From: Ancylobacter aquaticus
Lineage (GTDB): Bacteria; Pseudomonadota; Alphaproteobacteria; Rhizobiales; Xanthobacteraceae
Reading direction: 5' to 3'
NCBI RefSeq assembly: GCF_004339465.1
Contig: NZ_SMFY01000006.1
Location: 62,001 to 126,000 of the forward strand
DNA: 64,000 bases
In this document: positions 1-9,071 of the stretch, in pieces
How the letters are laid out: each line of letters starts with the position of its first letter
Numbering within the stretch: the first letter of the stretch is position 1
Made by a program: the position numbers and the translations under genes
Notes under the pieces: generated by a model
Databases searched by the model: none
What the model was told of the DNA's origin: nothing
What the model saw: only the letters and a program-made list of their open reading frames with translations

Positions 1-888
1 GCCGCACGGAGCGGCGTGACCGTTGCCCTGTCGGGCGATGCCGGAGACGAATTGTTCGGGGGCTACAATCGCCACGTCTTCGGCCCACGCCTTTGGAATC
101 GCATCGCGCCGATGCCTTTTGCATTGCGGCGCTGGATTGCCTCGGCGGCTCTAGCCCTGCCAGAGCACGCATGGGACAGGCTGGGGCAGTTGCACAACGC
201 CATGCGCCCATCGGCCGGCGGAATCTCAGCCATGGGTCAGAAGGTGCATCGGATAGCCGAACGTCTTCGCCACGCGCAGTCGGTCGACGCGCTTTACCGG
301 GATATCATAAGCGTCTGGCCTGCTCCTACGCCCCTGCTGGCGCTCGAAGGCAGCCATTCCGACGGGTCAAGCCCGGAGGCGACTGTCACCGATCCCCTGC
401 CACCGTGTCTCGATGCTGATGCCGCGGGGCGCATGATGGCGCTGGACATGCGCGGTTACCTGCCGGACGATATCCTGTGTAAGGTCGATCGTGCCGCAAT
501 GGGCATCAGCCTTGAAACGCGGGTCCCCTTCCTCGACCCTGCGGTGATCGCCTTAGCGGCCCGGGTCCCTGTCGAGATGAAGATTCGTAATGGACAGGGA
601 AAATGGATCTTGCGGCAAGTTCTCTATCGCCACGTGCCGCGCGGGCTGATTGACCGGCCCAAGACGGGATTTGCTGTCCCTCTTGCCTCTTGGCTGCGCG
701 GTCCCTTGCGCGGATGGGCCGAAGACCTGCTGTCACCCACGGCATTGGCAAGCGATGGACTATTAAACCCACAGGCGATCCGGGAGGTGTGGACTGAGCA
801 TCTGTCAGGCCGCGTCGACCGTTCAGCGCAGCTTTGGATTATTCTGATGTTCATGGCCTGGAGGGCTGGGCAGGCCAAAAGCGCATGA
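1..888 (+). CDS. Asparagine synthase-like amidotransferase, C-terminal part (5' end outside window)
   Basis: The reading frame is open from the first base and ends with TGA at 886-888, so about 295 residues of a protein normally near 600 aa are visible. The PPi-loop motif SGDAGDELFGGYNRH of the ATP-dependent amide-forming domain lies near the start of the visible part. A second conserved block follows around codons 155-185, with DDILCKVDRAAMG and LETRVPFLD. The N-terminal glutaminase domain lies upstream of the window. Proteins of this family in polysaccharide clusters amidate sugar acids or other substrates as often as aspartate, so the substrate is not assigned. The stop overlaps the start of the next gene (ATGA at 885-888), which indicates translational coupling with the glycosyltransferase. 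Confidence 0.9.
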   Translation, partial: AARSGVTVALSGDAGDELFGGYNRHVFGPRLWNRIAPMPFALRRWIASAALALPEHAWDRLGQLHNAMRPSAGGISAMGQKVHRIAERLRHAQSVDALYRDIISVWPAPTPLLALEGSHSDGSSPEATVTDPLPPCLDADAAGRMMALDMRGYLPDDILCKVDRAAMGISLETRVPFLDPAVIALAARVPVEMKIRNGQGKWILRQVLYRHVPRGLIDRPKTGFAVPLASWLRGPLRGWAEDLLSPTALASDGLLNPQAIREVWTEHLSGRVDRSAQLWIILMFMAWRAGQAKSA

Positions 889-1958
889 AGATTTCAGTTT
901 TCCCACGCTACTCCCGGCTCGGGGCTTCCAGCCGACTTCGCATGTACCAACCCGATGCGAATCTTCGCGCGGCGGGCCTGCAGCCGGACATGCACCCGCT
1001 GTTCGACGATGCCTATCTGAGATCCATTTACGCGGGCAGAACTGCCGGCGGGGCAACCCTGGCAGCGCTCTGGCGACGCCTTGTTGATCTAGGGCAGGCG
1101 AGGCACGCTGATCTGCTCTGGATCGAGGCCGAGCTTCTGCCCTGGCTACCTTGGGCGATCGAGCGCGCGGTGCTGCCGCGCGGAGTGCGCTATGCGTTGG
1201 ACTACGACGACGCGGTGTTCCACCGCTATGATCTTCACCGCCTTGGTCCGGTGCGCCGCCTTCTAGGCCGAAAGCTCGATCATATGATGGCAGGGTCGGC
1301 ATTGGTGACGGCCGGGAACAGTTATCTGGCTGACCGGGCCATCAGAGCAGGCGCCCGGCGGGTCGAGATTGTGCCGACTGTGGTCGATACCGGGATCTAT
1401 TGCCCCGCCGTCCGTACCGGCGGAGATGCTCCCTGTATCGGCTGGATCGGGTCGCCCAGTACATGGACGGACTACATGGCTCCCATGTTGCCGACGCTGA
1501 TAGAAACGGCTTCCCGCAGTGGCGCGCGTCTGATGACGGTCGGCGCGGTCCGCGCAGCGGCATCCAATCCCTGGCTTGAGCAGCGGGACTGGAGCGAGGA
1601 GACCGAAGTCGGCTGCATCCAGGAAATGGACATCGGCGTCATGCCGCTCGACGATTCGCCCTGGGCGCGGGGCAAGTGCGGTTACAAGCTGATCCAGTAC
1701 ATGGCCTGCGGCCTTCCCGTCGTCGCCTCGCCCGTCGGCGTCAACGCCGAGATCATCGAGCATGGCGTCAACGGCATCCTGGCGACGACGCACGAAGAAT
1801 GGGACGCCGCCCTGACGACGTTGCTTCGCGATCCCGACCTGCGGTGGCGGATGGGGGCGGCCGGCAGGCGGAAGGTGGAGGAGGCGTATAGCCTGCACGT
1901 CTGGGGCCCGCGCCTCGCCGCGCTGCTCGCCGACGTAGCGGATCGAGCCCGTCAATGA
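885..1958 (+). CDS. Glycosyltransferase, GT-B fold, GT4-like
   Basis: A 357-aa protein starting MKISVFPRYSR. The start at 885 was chosen because its ATG overlaps the upstream TGA; an in-frame ATG at 834 would lie inside the previous gene. The N-terminal half is poorly conserved. The C-terminal half has the usual donor-binding region, with KCGYKLIQYMACGLPVVASP followed by an acidic ENAEI-like turn (VGVNAEIIEHG), and then LLRDPDLRWRMGAAGR. It should transfer a nucleotide-activated sugar to a lipid-linked oligosaccharide on the cytoplasmic face of the membrane. Its own stop overlaps the next start (ATGA at 1955-1958), so the three genes form one operon. The sugar specificity cannot be read from sequence. 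Confidence 0.87.
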   Translation: MKISVFPRYSRLGASSRLRMYQPDANLRAAGLQPDMHPLFDDAYLRSIYAGRTAGGATLAALWRRLVDLGQARHADLLWIEAELLPWLPWAIERAVLPRGVRYALDYDDAVFHRYDLHRLGPVRRLLGRKLDHMMAGSALVTAGNSYLADRAIRAGARRVEIVPTVVDTGIYCPAVRTGGDAPCIGWIGSPSTWTDYMAPMLPTLIETASRSGARLMTVGAVRAAASNPWLEQRDWSEETEVGCIQEMDIGVMPLDDSPWARGKCGYKLIQYMACGLPVVASPVGVNAEIIEHGVNGILATTHEEWDAALTTLLRDPDLRWRMGAAGRRKVEEAYSLHVWGPRLAALLADVADRARQ

Positions 1959-3016
1959 TCTACGTCTTGGTCTTTATATGCTTGATCATCGCGCGATTCA
2001 CAAAAACAAAAAAACTATATTCAATTGTATTGTTTCTCCTCTTCTTTTTCTCAGCCTTCCGTTTTGAGGTAGGCTGTGATTGGACGGGATACTTTAATCA
2101 GTATAATGTTTATAGTTCGGATACATTTACTGAGGTATTATCAAAAAGAGAGCCGTTGTGGGGGCTTGTTTTTTTTGTCCAACGGGCTGTCGGTCTGCCT
2201 TATCCGTGGATCAATGTTTTTTCGTCCGCAGTTTTCTTTCTTGGCGTCCACTCCCTGGCAAGGCGGCAGCCAAATCCCCTCGCGTTTCTGGTTCTCCTCT
2301 TTCCGGTCCTGATTATCAACATGCCCATGTCGGGCATCCGGCAGGGGGTGGCGATCGGCATCGTGTGTCTGGCGTTCGGGGCCTTCATCGATCGACGCCT
2401 CACGCGCTTCGTGTTACTTATTTTGCTCGCCGGCGGCGTGCATTCCAGCGCGCTGGTGTTCCTGCTGCTGGTGCCACTGGTGCGCGGCCAGTATTCTTGG
2501 GACCGTCTGGCCCTCGCCGGGCTTATGGCAATTCCGGGCGGCCTCGCCCTGATGTCTTCGGACAACGCCGCGGTCGCCACCAGCCGCTATGTCAATACAG
2601 GCGTCGATGCGGCCGGCGCGGCGTTCCGCGTGGGCCTTCTGGCCCTTACTGCGCTGTTTTTCTTCGTCATTCTGCGCCGAAAATGGGCAAACGTATTTCC
2701 GCAAGATTACAAGTTGGCGGCTCTGGGGGCCGGAGCAATGATTATCACCATGTTCATAGTGCCCGTGTCCTCCGTTATCGGCGACCGGCTGGCCTACTAT
2801 CTGGTGCCCATCCAGGCCATGATCTTCGCTCGCGTGCCTTATCTGCCGCTTCGGGCACACCGAACATTCTATATAATTGTGCCCTATGTAGCCCTTCTAT
2901 TGTTCCTATTTGCCTGGGTAAGCCGTTCGATCATTTTCTCGCTTTGCTATGTGCCATATCGCAGCTGGCTCTTCGGCCCTCTCGACTCCTTGAAATATGA
3001 TGCGTTCTTCTGGTAG
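1955..3016 (+). CDS. EpsG-like polysaccharide polymerase (multi-pass membrane protein)
   Basis: A 353-aa, very hydrophobic protein with about ten predicted membrane segments. Near the N-terminus it has FRFEVGCDWTGYFNQYN, which matches the R-x-G-x-D-[WY]-x-x-Y signature of EpsG-type exopolysaccharide polymerases. This role also fits its position last in an operon with a glycosyltransferase. Oddly, the first roughly 270 bases are clearly AT-rich and carry codons rare elsewhere in the window, whereas the remainder has the usual high GC. No IS boundary is visible at the change. It could be an ancestral import that is being ameliorated, or a chimera. A Wzy-type polymerase with the same role is the alternative. 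Confidence 0.78.
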   Translation: MIYVLVFICLIIARFTKTKKLYSIVLFLLFFFSAFRFEVGCDWTGYFNQYNVYSSDTFTEVLSKREPLWGLVFFVQRAVGLPYPWINVFSSAVFFLGVHSLARRQPNPLAFLVLLFPVLIINMPMSGIRQGVAIGIVCLAFGAFIDRRLTRFVLLILLAGGVHSSALVFLLLVPLVRGQYSWDRLALAGLMAIPGGLALMSSDNAAVATSRYVNTGVDAAGAAFRVGLLALTALFFFVILRRKWANVFPQDYKLAALGAGAMIITMFIVPVSSVIGDRLAYYLVPIQAMIFARVPYLPLRAHRTFYIIVPYVALLLFLFAWVSRSIIFSLCYVPYRSWLFGPLDSLKYDAFFW

Positions 3017-3220
3017 CGGCGCCGGGCCGCACAGGCGCGGAGGATCGGGCGTCCATGTCGTCTGTGGCAGCAGGGTTATCAGCAGGTGGCGAGGAAGGTG
3101 CCGAATTCGGCGAGAGGTGGCCGTTGGGGGGGCTCGCAGGTGGGGCTGTCAAACGGCGTTGGAACGGGACCCCTGATAAGCGCGCAATAGGGACCCCTCT
3201 TTGGATGGGTTCGGTCTAGG

Positions 3221-3928
3221 TCAGATCCTGTTCTTGAAGCGCCAGCTTTCGTTGCCGGTCTCGACGATGTCGCAGTGGTGGGTGAGGCGATCGAGCAGCG
3301 CCGTGGTCATCTTGGCGTCGCCGAAGGCGAGGTTGGTGGTGACGATGACCGAGCTCTGCTCGTAGAGCCGGCTGATGAGATGGAACAGAAGCTGACCACC
3401 GGACTGAGCGAAGGGGAGATAGCCGAGTTCATCGAGAACGATGAAGTCCATGCGCGAGAGATAGTCGGCCATTCGGCCCTGGCGGCCGGCGCGGGCCTCC
3501 GCCTCGAGCTTGTTGACGAGATCGACGACGTTGAAGAAACGGCCACGTGCGCCTGAGCGGATGCAGGCGCGGGCGATGGCGATCGCCAGATGGGTCTTGC
3601 CGGTCCCGGTGCCGCCGATCAGCACGGCATTGCGCTGGTGGGCGAGGAAGTTGCCGGAGGCGAGGTCGCGCACGAGGGTCTCGTTGATCGGTGTGTCGTC
3701 GAACACGAAGTCGTCGATGTCGCGGGCCAGCGGCAGCTTGGCGATTGTGATCTGGTACTTGATCGAGCGTGCCTGCTTCTCGCTGATCTCAGCTGTGAGG
3801 AGGTCCCCGACGACGCGCTGCGGCTCATGCTGGCGCTTCACGGCGGTGGAGATGATCTCATCAAAGGCCGCCTTCATGCCGTAGAGCTTCAGCTCGCCCA
3901 TCGAGGCGAGGATTTCCGAGCGTTCCAT
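3221..3928 (-). CDS. istB: IstB-like transposition helper ATPase of IS21 element A
   Basis: A 235-aa protein of normal IstB length and apparently intact. It has Walker [14 protein letters not shown] around residue 105, Walker [13 protein letters not shown], and a sensor-like VTTNLAFGD. IstB is the AAA+ partner that helps the IstA transposase select its target. I start it at the ATG at 3928, which overlaps the istA stop as TGATG, the coupling usual in IS21; a GTG one codon upstream is also possible. Since istA of this copy is broken, the element cannot move by itself. Confidence 0.88.
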   Translation of the reverse strand: MERSEILASMGELKLYGMKAAFDEIISTAVKRQHEPQRVVGDLLTAEISEKQARSIKYQITIAKLPLARDIDDFVFDDTPINETLVRDLASGNFLAHQRNAVLIGGTGTGKTHLAIAIARACIRSGARGRFFNVVDLVNKLEAEARAGRQGRMADYLSRMDFIVLDELGYLPFAQSGGQLLFHLISRLYEQSSVIVTTNLAFGDAKMTTALLDRLTHHCDIVETGNESWRFKNRI

Positions 3929-4235
3929 CACAAGGCTCTCCTGAGGTTGTCGTAGCGCGCGCAGTCGGCTGCCGGTTCGTGACGAAGCCGAAGCGCGTCT
4001 GGGGTCATGATCGTGATGGCGCGTGCCGGCTCCCGGGAGCGCGCCAGAATATTCAGGATGACGTCAGCGGAGTGGACCCCCTCGCCGAGAGCTTCCAAGC
4101 AGGCGGCCTCGACGGCGGGCAGCCCATCGCTAAGCACGGCGGTGAGGATATCGACCATATGGCGCCCACCATCGGGCGCGGAGCCGGGAGTGTCAGGAAT
4201 TTCGTGTGCGGGGCGGCCATACTGGACCTGATGGA
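3928..4235 (-). pseudogene. IS21 transposase istA, C-terminal remnant (element A)
   Basis: About 100 codons upstream of istB read DGGRHMVDILTAVLSDG...AVEAACLEALGEG and end in the tail [11 protein letters not shown], the standard C-terminus of IstA just before istB. The DDE catalytic core and the N-terminal helix-turn-helix are missing. Similarity stops near 4235, where the IS256 fragment on the other strand begins, so the gene was cut there. Confidence 0.78.
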
Positions 4236-4243
4236 GGTTTCCG

Positions 4244-4714
4244 ATGGCACGACGCAAGGCACCCCGCATTCCTGACGCGCTCTTGGACCAGCTTCTTGCC
4301 GGCGCCGATCCCAAGACCGCCTTTGATACCAATGGACTGCTCGACGATCTGAAGAAGGCCCTGGCCGAGCGGGCGCTGAATGCCGAGATGGATCATCATC
4401 TGGCGGGCGATGAGGCCGGCAACAGCCGCAACGGCTATGGCCGTAAGACGGTGACGACCGAGACCGGCCGGATCGAACTGGATATCCCGCGCGACCGACA
4501 GGCGACGTTCGATCCGCAGCTCATCGCCAAGTACCAGCGCCGCTTTCCCGGCTTCGACGACAAGATCGTGTCGATGTACGCCCGTGGTATGAGCGCCCGG
4601 GAGATTGTCGGGCATCTGCGCGAGCTCTATGGCATCGAGGTTTCGCCTGATCTGGTCAGTGCCGTCACGGATGCCGTGCTGGAGGATATCGCCACCTGGC
4701 AGGATCGCACCTCG
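4244..4714 (+). pseudogene. IS256-family (mutator-type) transposase, N-terminal fragment
   Basis: The first 155 residues or so, starting MARRKAPRIPDALLDQLLAG, match the N-terminus of IS256-type transposases. The features are HHLAGDEAGNSRNGYGRKTV, IELDIPRDRQATF, the YARGMSAREIVGHL segment and the start of the catalytic region (EDIATWQDR). Homology then ends abruptly at about 4714 at the junction with the second IS21 copy. The remaining frame to 4873 is antisense to istB and is not part of the transposase. This IS256 subgroup differs from the LLEKSPDADLLRE-type copies at 15, 44, 48, 50 and 51 kb. Confidence 0.8.
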
Positions 4715-4878
4715 CGTTCGGCGGTCTCGGCCTTCAAGAGTTGTGAGAGGATCGGCATGGCGTTCTCGAAGGCCGGCGATCCCTGTTCTGTCAGCTCTGT
4801 GACGGCTTGCGCCATGCCGTGCATCTTGAGGCTTCTCAGCATGATGACGATGGCCCCGCTGGCCGGGTCATGACGCAT
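4715..4878 (-). pseudogene. IstB N-terminal remnant (IS21 element B)
   Basis: Read on the minus strand, the frame starts MRHDPASGAIVIMLRSLKM and continues to SQLLKAETAEREVRS, the usual beginning of one IstB subgroup. It stops matching at about 4715, where the IS256 fragment abuts. Only about 54 codons are left and the ATPase domain is lost. Its start overlaps the istA tail of the same element. Confidence 0.72.
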
Positions 4879-5859
4879 GGCGCGCCTCCCCGGGTCGGCG
4901 CAGGGTGTCATAGCGTTCGACGTTGGCCTGCGGCTCGGTCGTCAGCGTGAGGGCGGCAGGGGCCGGGATTGTCGGGGTGCTCAGCGGCGTGCCGTCGATC
5001 AATCGGTGCAGCAGGTTGAGGATGTGGGTCTTGGTCGGCACGCCGGCCTTGAGAGCAAGTTCGACGGCTGTGAGCACGACCTGCTCGTCATGCTGAAGGA
5101 CCAGGGAGAGAATCTCCACCATCTCCCGGTCACCGCCCGGTCGCTTGAGCAGGTGCTGCTGCAGGGACCGGAAGGCCGGCGGCATCTCAGCGAGGGCGCG
5201 CCGTTGCGCAAGGCGCCGGGCTTGCGCTGGACCACGGCCAGATAATGCCGCCAGTCATAGACAGTCCGGCTCTGGCGATCATGGGAGCGAGCGAACACCC
5301 TTTGATGCTCGCAGATCGCCTGCCCCTCAGCGACGATCACGATCCGGTTGGGATAGACCCGCAGGCTCACCGGGCGGTTGGCGAAGGACGCCGGCACGCT
5401 GTAGCGATTGCGCTCCAAGTGGACGAGGCAGGTCGGAGAAACGCGCTTGGCGTGTTCGACGAAGCCGTCGAACGGCCGGGGCACTGCCATCAGGTGCCGG
5501 ATCTCCTCGCTCCATACCTCGGCGATCGAGCCGGGTTGCGAGCCGTGCCCGGTCTGGGTCCACAACTCCCGGCATCGGGTCTCCAGCCACTCGTTCAAGG
5601 CCTCCAGCGAGGGGAAGTTCGGCATGGGTTGCCAGAGCCGATGACGGGCATCCTGTACGTTCTTCTCGATCTGCCCCTTCTCCCAGCCGGAGGCCGGGTT
5701 GCAGAACTCCGCCTCGAACAGGAAGTGGCTCACCATGGCCGAGAAGCGGATGTTGACCTGGCGCTCCTTGCCCCGGCCGACTTTATCGACGGCCGTTCGC
5801 ATGTTGTCGTAGATGTCCCCCGCGTAGCCCGCGTGAGACGTGGTGAAAACATGGGTCAC
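4868..5859 (-). pseudogene. IS21 transposase istA, truncated and frameshifted (element B)
   Basis: The minus strand carries the second half of an IstA. It has GDIYDNMRTAVDKVGRGKE, the FCNPASGWEKGQIEKNVQ part of the DDE core, and HLERNRYSVPASFANRPV and VYDWRHYLAVVQRKPGALRN in the C-terminal domain. The match then shifts frame near 5190 and ends with ERYDTLRRPGEARHAS at 4868. The first roughly 170 residues, including the first catalytic aspartate, are missing even though the right end of the IS is only 50 bp away, so an internal deletion occurred. Confidence 0.78.
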
Positions 5860-5912
5860 TTCTCGATGGAAAAATCCGTGCCTACCGGGTCAACTCTCAA
5901 TGGAAATCAACA
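5860..5912. repeat. IS21 right-end subterminal repeats
   Basis: Read on the minus strand, the end begins TGTTGATTTCCATTGAG with GTTGACCC and is followed about 25 bp further in by TTTTTCCATCGAGAAGTGACCC. The paired TTTCCA-TxGAGA-GTGACCC words are IstA binding repeats as found at IS21 ends. The terminal CA (plus strand) at 5911-5912 marks the element boundary. Confidence 0.65.
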
Positions 5913-6139
5913 GGCATGGTGCGCGACAACGGCAATCGTCGCGAGGGCTCGCCCAAGCTGGAGGCTGTCCACTTGGCGGCGGGACGATTGGAAGGAGCGG
6001 GCATAATCGCCTGATGGTTCCGGTTCTGCCCGGTCGATGGGCGCGAAGCAGTGTCGAATGACGGGCCGTGCAGGTCCGCCGGCGGAAAGTCTGGCCCGCG
6101 GCGAAAGATCGATGCAGCCGAAAAGTCCTTGCCATCCGA
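5913..6139 (-). pseudogene. Acyltransferase (acyltransferase-3 type) 5' fragment cut by IS21
   Basis: On the minus strand, directly after the glycosyltransferase stop, a frame encodes VDSLQLGRALATIAVVAHHAC. The LQLGRALA-xxVVxxHA pattern is the opening of integral-membrane acyltransferase-3 proteins that O-acetylate surface polysaccharides. The frame ends in TGA formed at the IS21 terminus at 5912, so all remaining membrane helices are lost. The exact start is unclear (a GTG at the VDSLQ valine, or further upstream). It indicates that the polysaccharide locus once included an O-acyltransferase. Confidence 0.55.
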
Positions 6140-7255
6140 TCAGCTCCCTCCGGTCAGATGGGCGATGGCCCGGCGATAGGCGGCGACGACGAGCGCCTCG
6201 TCGAAGTGGCGCTCCATCTTGGCTCGCCCGGCGCGGCCCATCTCGCGGCGGGCCTCCTCGGAGAGACCGAGGAAACGCTCGATCGCCGCTGCGAGACTTG
6301 CGGCGCTTCGGACATCGCACAAATAGCCGCTGATGTCCTTGTCGATCACCGCGCGGCATCCCGGCACGTCGGTAGCGATCAGCGGTCGGGCCATGGCGGC
6401 GGCCTCGATAAGGGTGCGTGGCGCCCCCTCGCGGTAGGAGGGCAGCACGATGCAGGTCGCGGCGGCAATGTGGGGGCGCACATCCTGTGTCGTGCCCAGA
6501 TACTCGACGGTTCCCTCCGCCACCCATCCCTGTACGGTCGGCGCGTCGATGGAGGAGCGGTTATCGGAGCCGGCGGCGCCGAGAAGCTGGAAACGCGCAG
6601 CCGGATGGCGTACCCGGACCTGCCGCGCCGCCTCGACGAATTCGATCACTCCTTTGTCCCGCAACAGGCGCGCGATCATCAAGAACACGGGTGGCGCCTC
6701 GGGCAGCGGCATATTCGTCGCGGCGAACCGGACGAGGTCGATGCCCGATCCCGGCAGGACGCGGGCCTGGGCGTCCCTGACCAGATGGCGCTGCAGGAAG
6801 AGATCGCGATCGTCGCCATTCTGGAAGAAGACGATAGGAAGGCGGCCGAAGGCGCCCCGGTAGAGCGCTTCGGCGACGACCTGCAGAAGGCCGCCGGAGA
6901 GGAAGGCCGTGCCGAGGCCGGTGACGTTGGGCAGGAAAGGCACGCCCACCGCCTGCGCCGCCATCGCGCCGAAGATGTTGTTCTTGATGGTGTAGCTCAG
7001 CACGATGTCGGGGCGCTCGGTGCGGAAAACCTGCTTGAAGCGGCGCAGAAGCTGCAGTCCCTCGGCGGGGTTCAGCCCCTTCGCGTTCATCGCGAGCGGC
7101 AGGACGCGGCACCCCAGCCCTTCGAGTTCGGCAACGCTCTCGTCGGGCGGCGCCAGCACGGTCAGAAGGTGGCCATCGGCGAGCAGGGCCTGGACGACGG
7201 GGCGGCGGAAGTTCCAGATGTTCCAGGCCGCATTGACCGTCATGAGGATGTGCAA
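6140..7255 (-). CDS. Glycosyltransferase family 4 (GT-B)
   Basis: A 371-aa protein. I place the start at the TTG at 7255, giving LHILMTVNAAWNIWNFRRPV, because a purine-rich GGAAGGAAGAG lies just upstream; an ATG at 7243 is the alternative, and longer frames read into non-conserved sequence. The N-terminal domain has PDIVLSYTIKNNIFGAMAA and NVTGLGTAFL, close to enzymes such as PglA/TuaC that act on undecaprenyl-PP-linked sugars. The C-terminal domain has the donor-site ExxxxE block PSYREGAPRTLIEAAAMARP. It lies downstream of the initiating sugar transferase and should add the second or a later sugar. It is followed directly by the acyltransferase fragment. Confidence 0.87.
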   Translation of the reverse strand: MHILMTVNAAWNIWNFRRPVVQALLADGHLLTVLAPPDESVAELEGLGCRVLPLAMNAKGLNPAEGLQLLRRFKQVFRTERPDIVLSYTIKNNIFGAMAAQAVGVPFLPNVTGLGTAFLSGGLLQVVAEALYRGAFGRLPIVFFQNGDDRDLFLQRHLVRDAQARVLPGSGIDLVRFAATNMPLPEAPPVFLMIARLLRDKGVIEFVEAARQVRVRHPAARFQLLGAAGSDNRSSIDAPTVQGWVAEGTVEYLGTTQDVRPHIAAATCIVLPSYREGAPRTLIEAAAMARPLIATDVPGCRAVIDKDISGYLCDVRSAASLAAAIERFLGLSEEARREMGRAGRAKMERHFDEALVVAAYRRAIAHLTGGS

Positions 7256-7397
7256 GACGCTCTTCCTTCCGCTGGCCAAGGACGGGGGGGAGGCGCTCCT
7301 CGCCGCGAAGGAATGCGGCTGTTTCCTATCCGGAGGCGGACAGGCACGCCGATCCAGCGCAGGCGAGGCGGGGTCATGTGAGTGAAGCTGTCCGGAT

Positions 7398-8915
7398 CTA
7401 TGCGGAGCCGGCCCTCGGCAAGGCGTTTCCCAGCCGATCGGCCCGAAGCTCGACCTTCCAGTCCGCCACCTCCTGCCAGGCCGTGGCGACGACGCTGTCC
7501 TCGGTCCGGTCGCCATTGAGGACCATCCGCACGGTCTTGAGCGCAATCACGAAATCGAGCGGGAAGCTGGCATTGCGGATGTACCAGAGATCCATCGCCG
7601 CCTTGTCGTCGACCGAGATCAGCCGGCCGCCATGGACCTGCGCCCAGCCCGTCAGTCCCGGCCGCACGGCGAGGCGCCCGGTGAAGGCGGAGGATTGCTC
7701 GTTCGCGAGCAGCGGTCGCGGGCCGACAAAGGACATCTCGCCAAGCAGGATGTGAAAGAGCTGCGGCAGCTCGTCGAGCCGGGATTTGCGCAGGAAATTG
7801 CCGATCCGCGTGGTGCGGTGGGCCTCCTCGATGCGCGCCCCGTCGGCATCGTGCGCCGACCGCATGGTGCGGAACTTGTACAGGCGAAGGCGACGGCCGA
7901 AGCGGCCCCAGCGCTCCTGCCAGAAGAGCACCGGGCTGCCGACATCGAGCGCCACCGCTACCGCGACCAGCAGCATGAGCGGGGTCGCGACGACTAGGAG
8001 CGCCAGCACGACGACGAAGTCGAACAGCCGTTTGATCGGCCAGTACGCCCGCCTGAGCTCCGGGCAGACAGCAACATCCCGCAGCGAGGGGAGGCGGCCC
8101 ACCTCGCTGTTGGCGTGCGGCCCGTCCTGCACCTTGCCGGGCGTCGCGGTAAAGCCCAGGCGCTCGGCGAGATAGTCGACGAGTATGCCGATTTCGCCCT
8201 CGAGATCCTGCAACATCTCGCGCGCTTCGGGCGAGAGCTGTGCGGCCGGAACGGCAACCGCGATCCGCGTCACGTCGACCCCATGGATTTCGAGGCGGCG
8301 CAGGATCTCCGGGAGTTCCTCCGCCTCGCCCAGAATCTCGACTTCCTGAATCCGGCGTCCCTTGTGGCGGCCGCTCGTCGAGAGAACGCCGGCGACGTGA
8401 ATGGTCCCGTGGCCAAGTTCGCGCGTCGCGCGGATGAACAGCTCGGCCACCGCGTTGTCGCCGACCACAAGCACGCTCTCGGTGGTGGGCGTATCCCCGA
8501 TCCGCGCGCCTGTCCTCGGCCTCGCCCTGAACCCATGGTGCAGCCGCGCGGCGGCCCGTATCCCGGACATCAGGCCGATAATCAGCAGAACGTGGATCAA
8601 CGGAATCGTGCGCGCCAGCCCCTCCAGCCGATCATAAGCGAAGGTGCCGCTGGTGGCGGCCAGCACGATGACGACGGCCGCCGCCATGATGCGCAGGAAA
8701 TCGTTGAACGAGGCGTAATGCCAGAGGTCGCGGCTCGTTCCCGCGACAGGCAGAACGATGGCCGCCGCCGTGAGCGAGAAGACGAGATAGGGGCGCAGAT
8801 CGAGGAAACGCTGCGCCCACTGGTCCGGCGGGTCGCGGAGCATCACGGCGGCGCAGGCCGCTATCGCCACGACGGCAACATCAAGCACCAATAAAGCTAC
8901 GCGCACTTTCGCCAT
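7398..8915 (-). CDS. Polyprenyl-phosphate sugar-1-phosphate transferase (WbaP/ExoY-type, initiating)
   Basis: A 505-aa protein with about four to five N-terminal membrane helices (residues 5-115), a CoA-binding-like Rossmann segment (VLVVGDNAVAELFIRA) and a C-terminal bacterial sugar-transferase domain. The catalytic domain shows RLYKFRTM, KSRLDELPQL, SFVGPRPLL and RPGLTGWAQV, all conserved in polyisoprenyl-phosphate hexose-1-phosphate transferases. It should start the repeat unit by loading a sugar phosphate onto undecaprenyl phosphate. The start at 8915 has GGGAG about 6 bp upstream. It is the most diagnostic gene of the surface-polysaccharide locus. Confidence 0.92.
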   Translation of the reverse strand: MAKVRVALLVLDVAVVAIAACAAVMLRDPPDQWAQRFLDLRPYLVFSLTAAAIVLPVAGTSRDLWHYASFNDFLRIMAAAVVIVLAATSGTFAYDRLEGLARTIPLIHVLLIIGLMSGIRAAARLHHGFRARPRTGARIGDTPTTESVLVVGDNAVAELFIRATRELGHGTIHVAGVLSTSGRHKGRRIQEVEILGEAEELPEILRRLEIHGVDVTRIAVAVPAAQLSPEAREMLQDLEGEIGILVDYLAERLGFTATPGKVQDGPHANSEVGRLPSLRDVAVCPELRRAYWPIKRLFDFVVVLALLVVATPLMLLVAVAVALDVGSPVLFWQERWGRFGRRLRLYKFRTMRSAHDADGARIEEAHRTTRIGNFLRKSRLDELPQLFHILLGEMSFVGPRPLLANEQSSAFTGRLAVRPGLTGWAQVHGGRLISVDDKAAMDLWYIRNASFPLDFVIALKTVRMVLNGDRTEDSVVATAWQEVADWKVELRADRLGNALPRAGSA

Positions 8916-9071
8916 TTGCTCCCTGCCCCCGACGCATGTTGCACGGCGTTGTTGGGAGGGTAGCAGGGCCGTCGCGACAATAAAAGCTGCGAGCGCCGGG
9001 CCTTATCCCGGCCAGGGTCGGTTTCGCGCCGTGTGGTTGATGGGTCAGGCGCCGTCCGGTCTTTTCGCACC

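Larger units (their letters stand above)
3147..5912. mobile_element. Mosaic of two IS21-family elements with an IS256 fragment between them
   Basis: Element A begins at the TGTCAAACGGCG terminus at 3147. It is followed by two GGGACCCC repeats (about 3167 and 3192), which are typical IS21 subterminal repeats, and by istB and the end of istA. An N-terminal IS256 fragment interrupts it from about 4240. Element B then follows with the start of istB, a frameshifted istA, and a right end at 5912. That end holds two copies of a TTTCCAT..GAGA.GTGACCC-like repeat (read on -) and a terminal CA. Both IS21 copies are incomplete, so the block is a dead composite. Its right end sits directly against an acyltransferase gene start, which it truncates. 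Confidence 0.8.

Noticed and set aside
4714..4873. C-terminal extension of the IS256 fragment as a genuine fusion protein
   Set aside because: The extra residues are antisense to an IstB N-terminus. The junction is a chance read-through, not a domain fusion.
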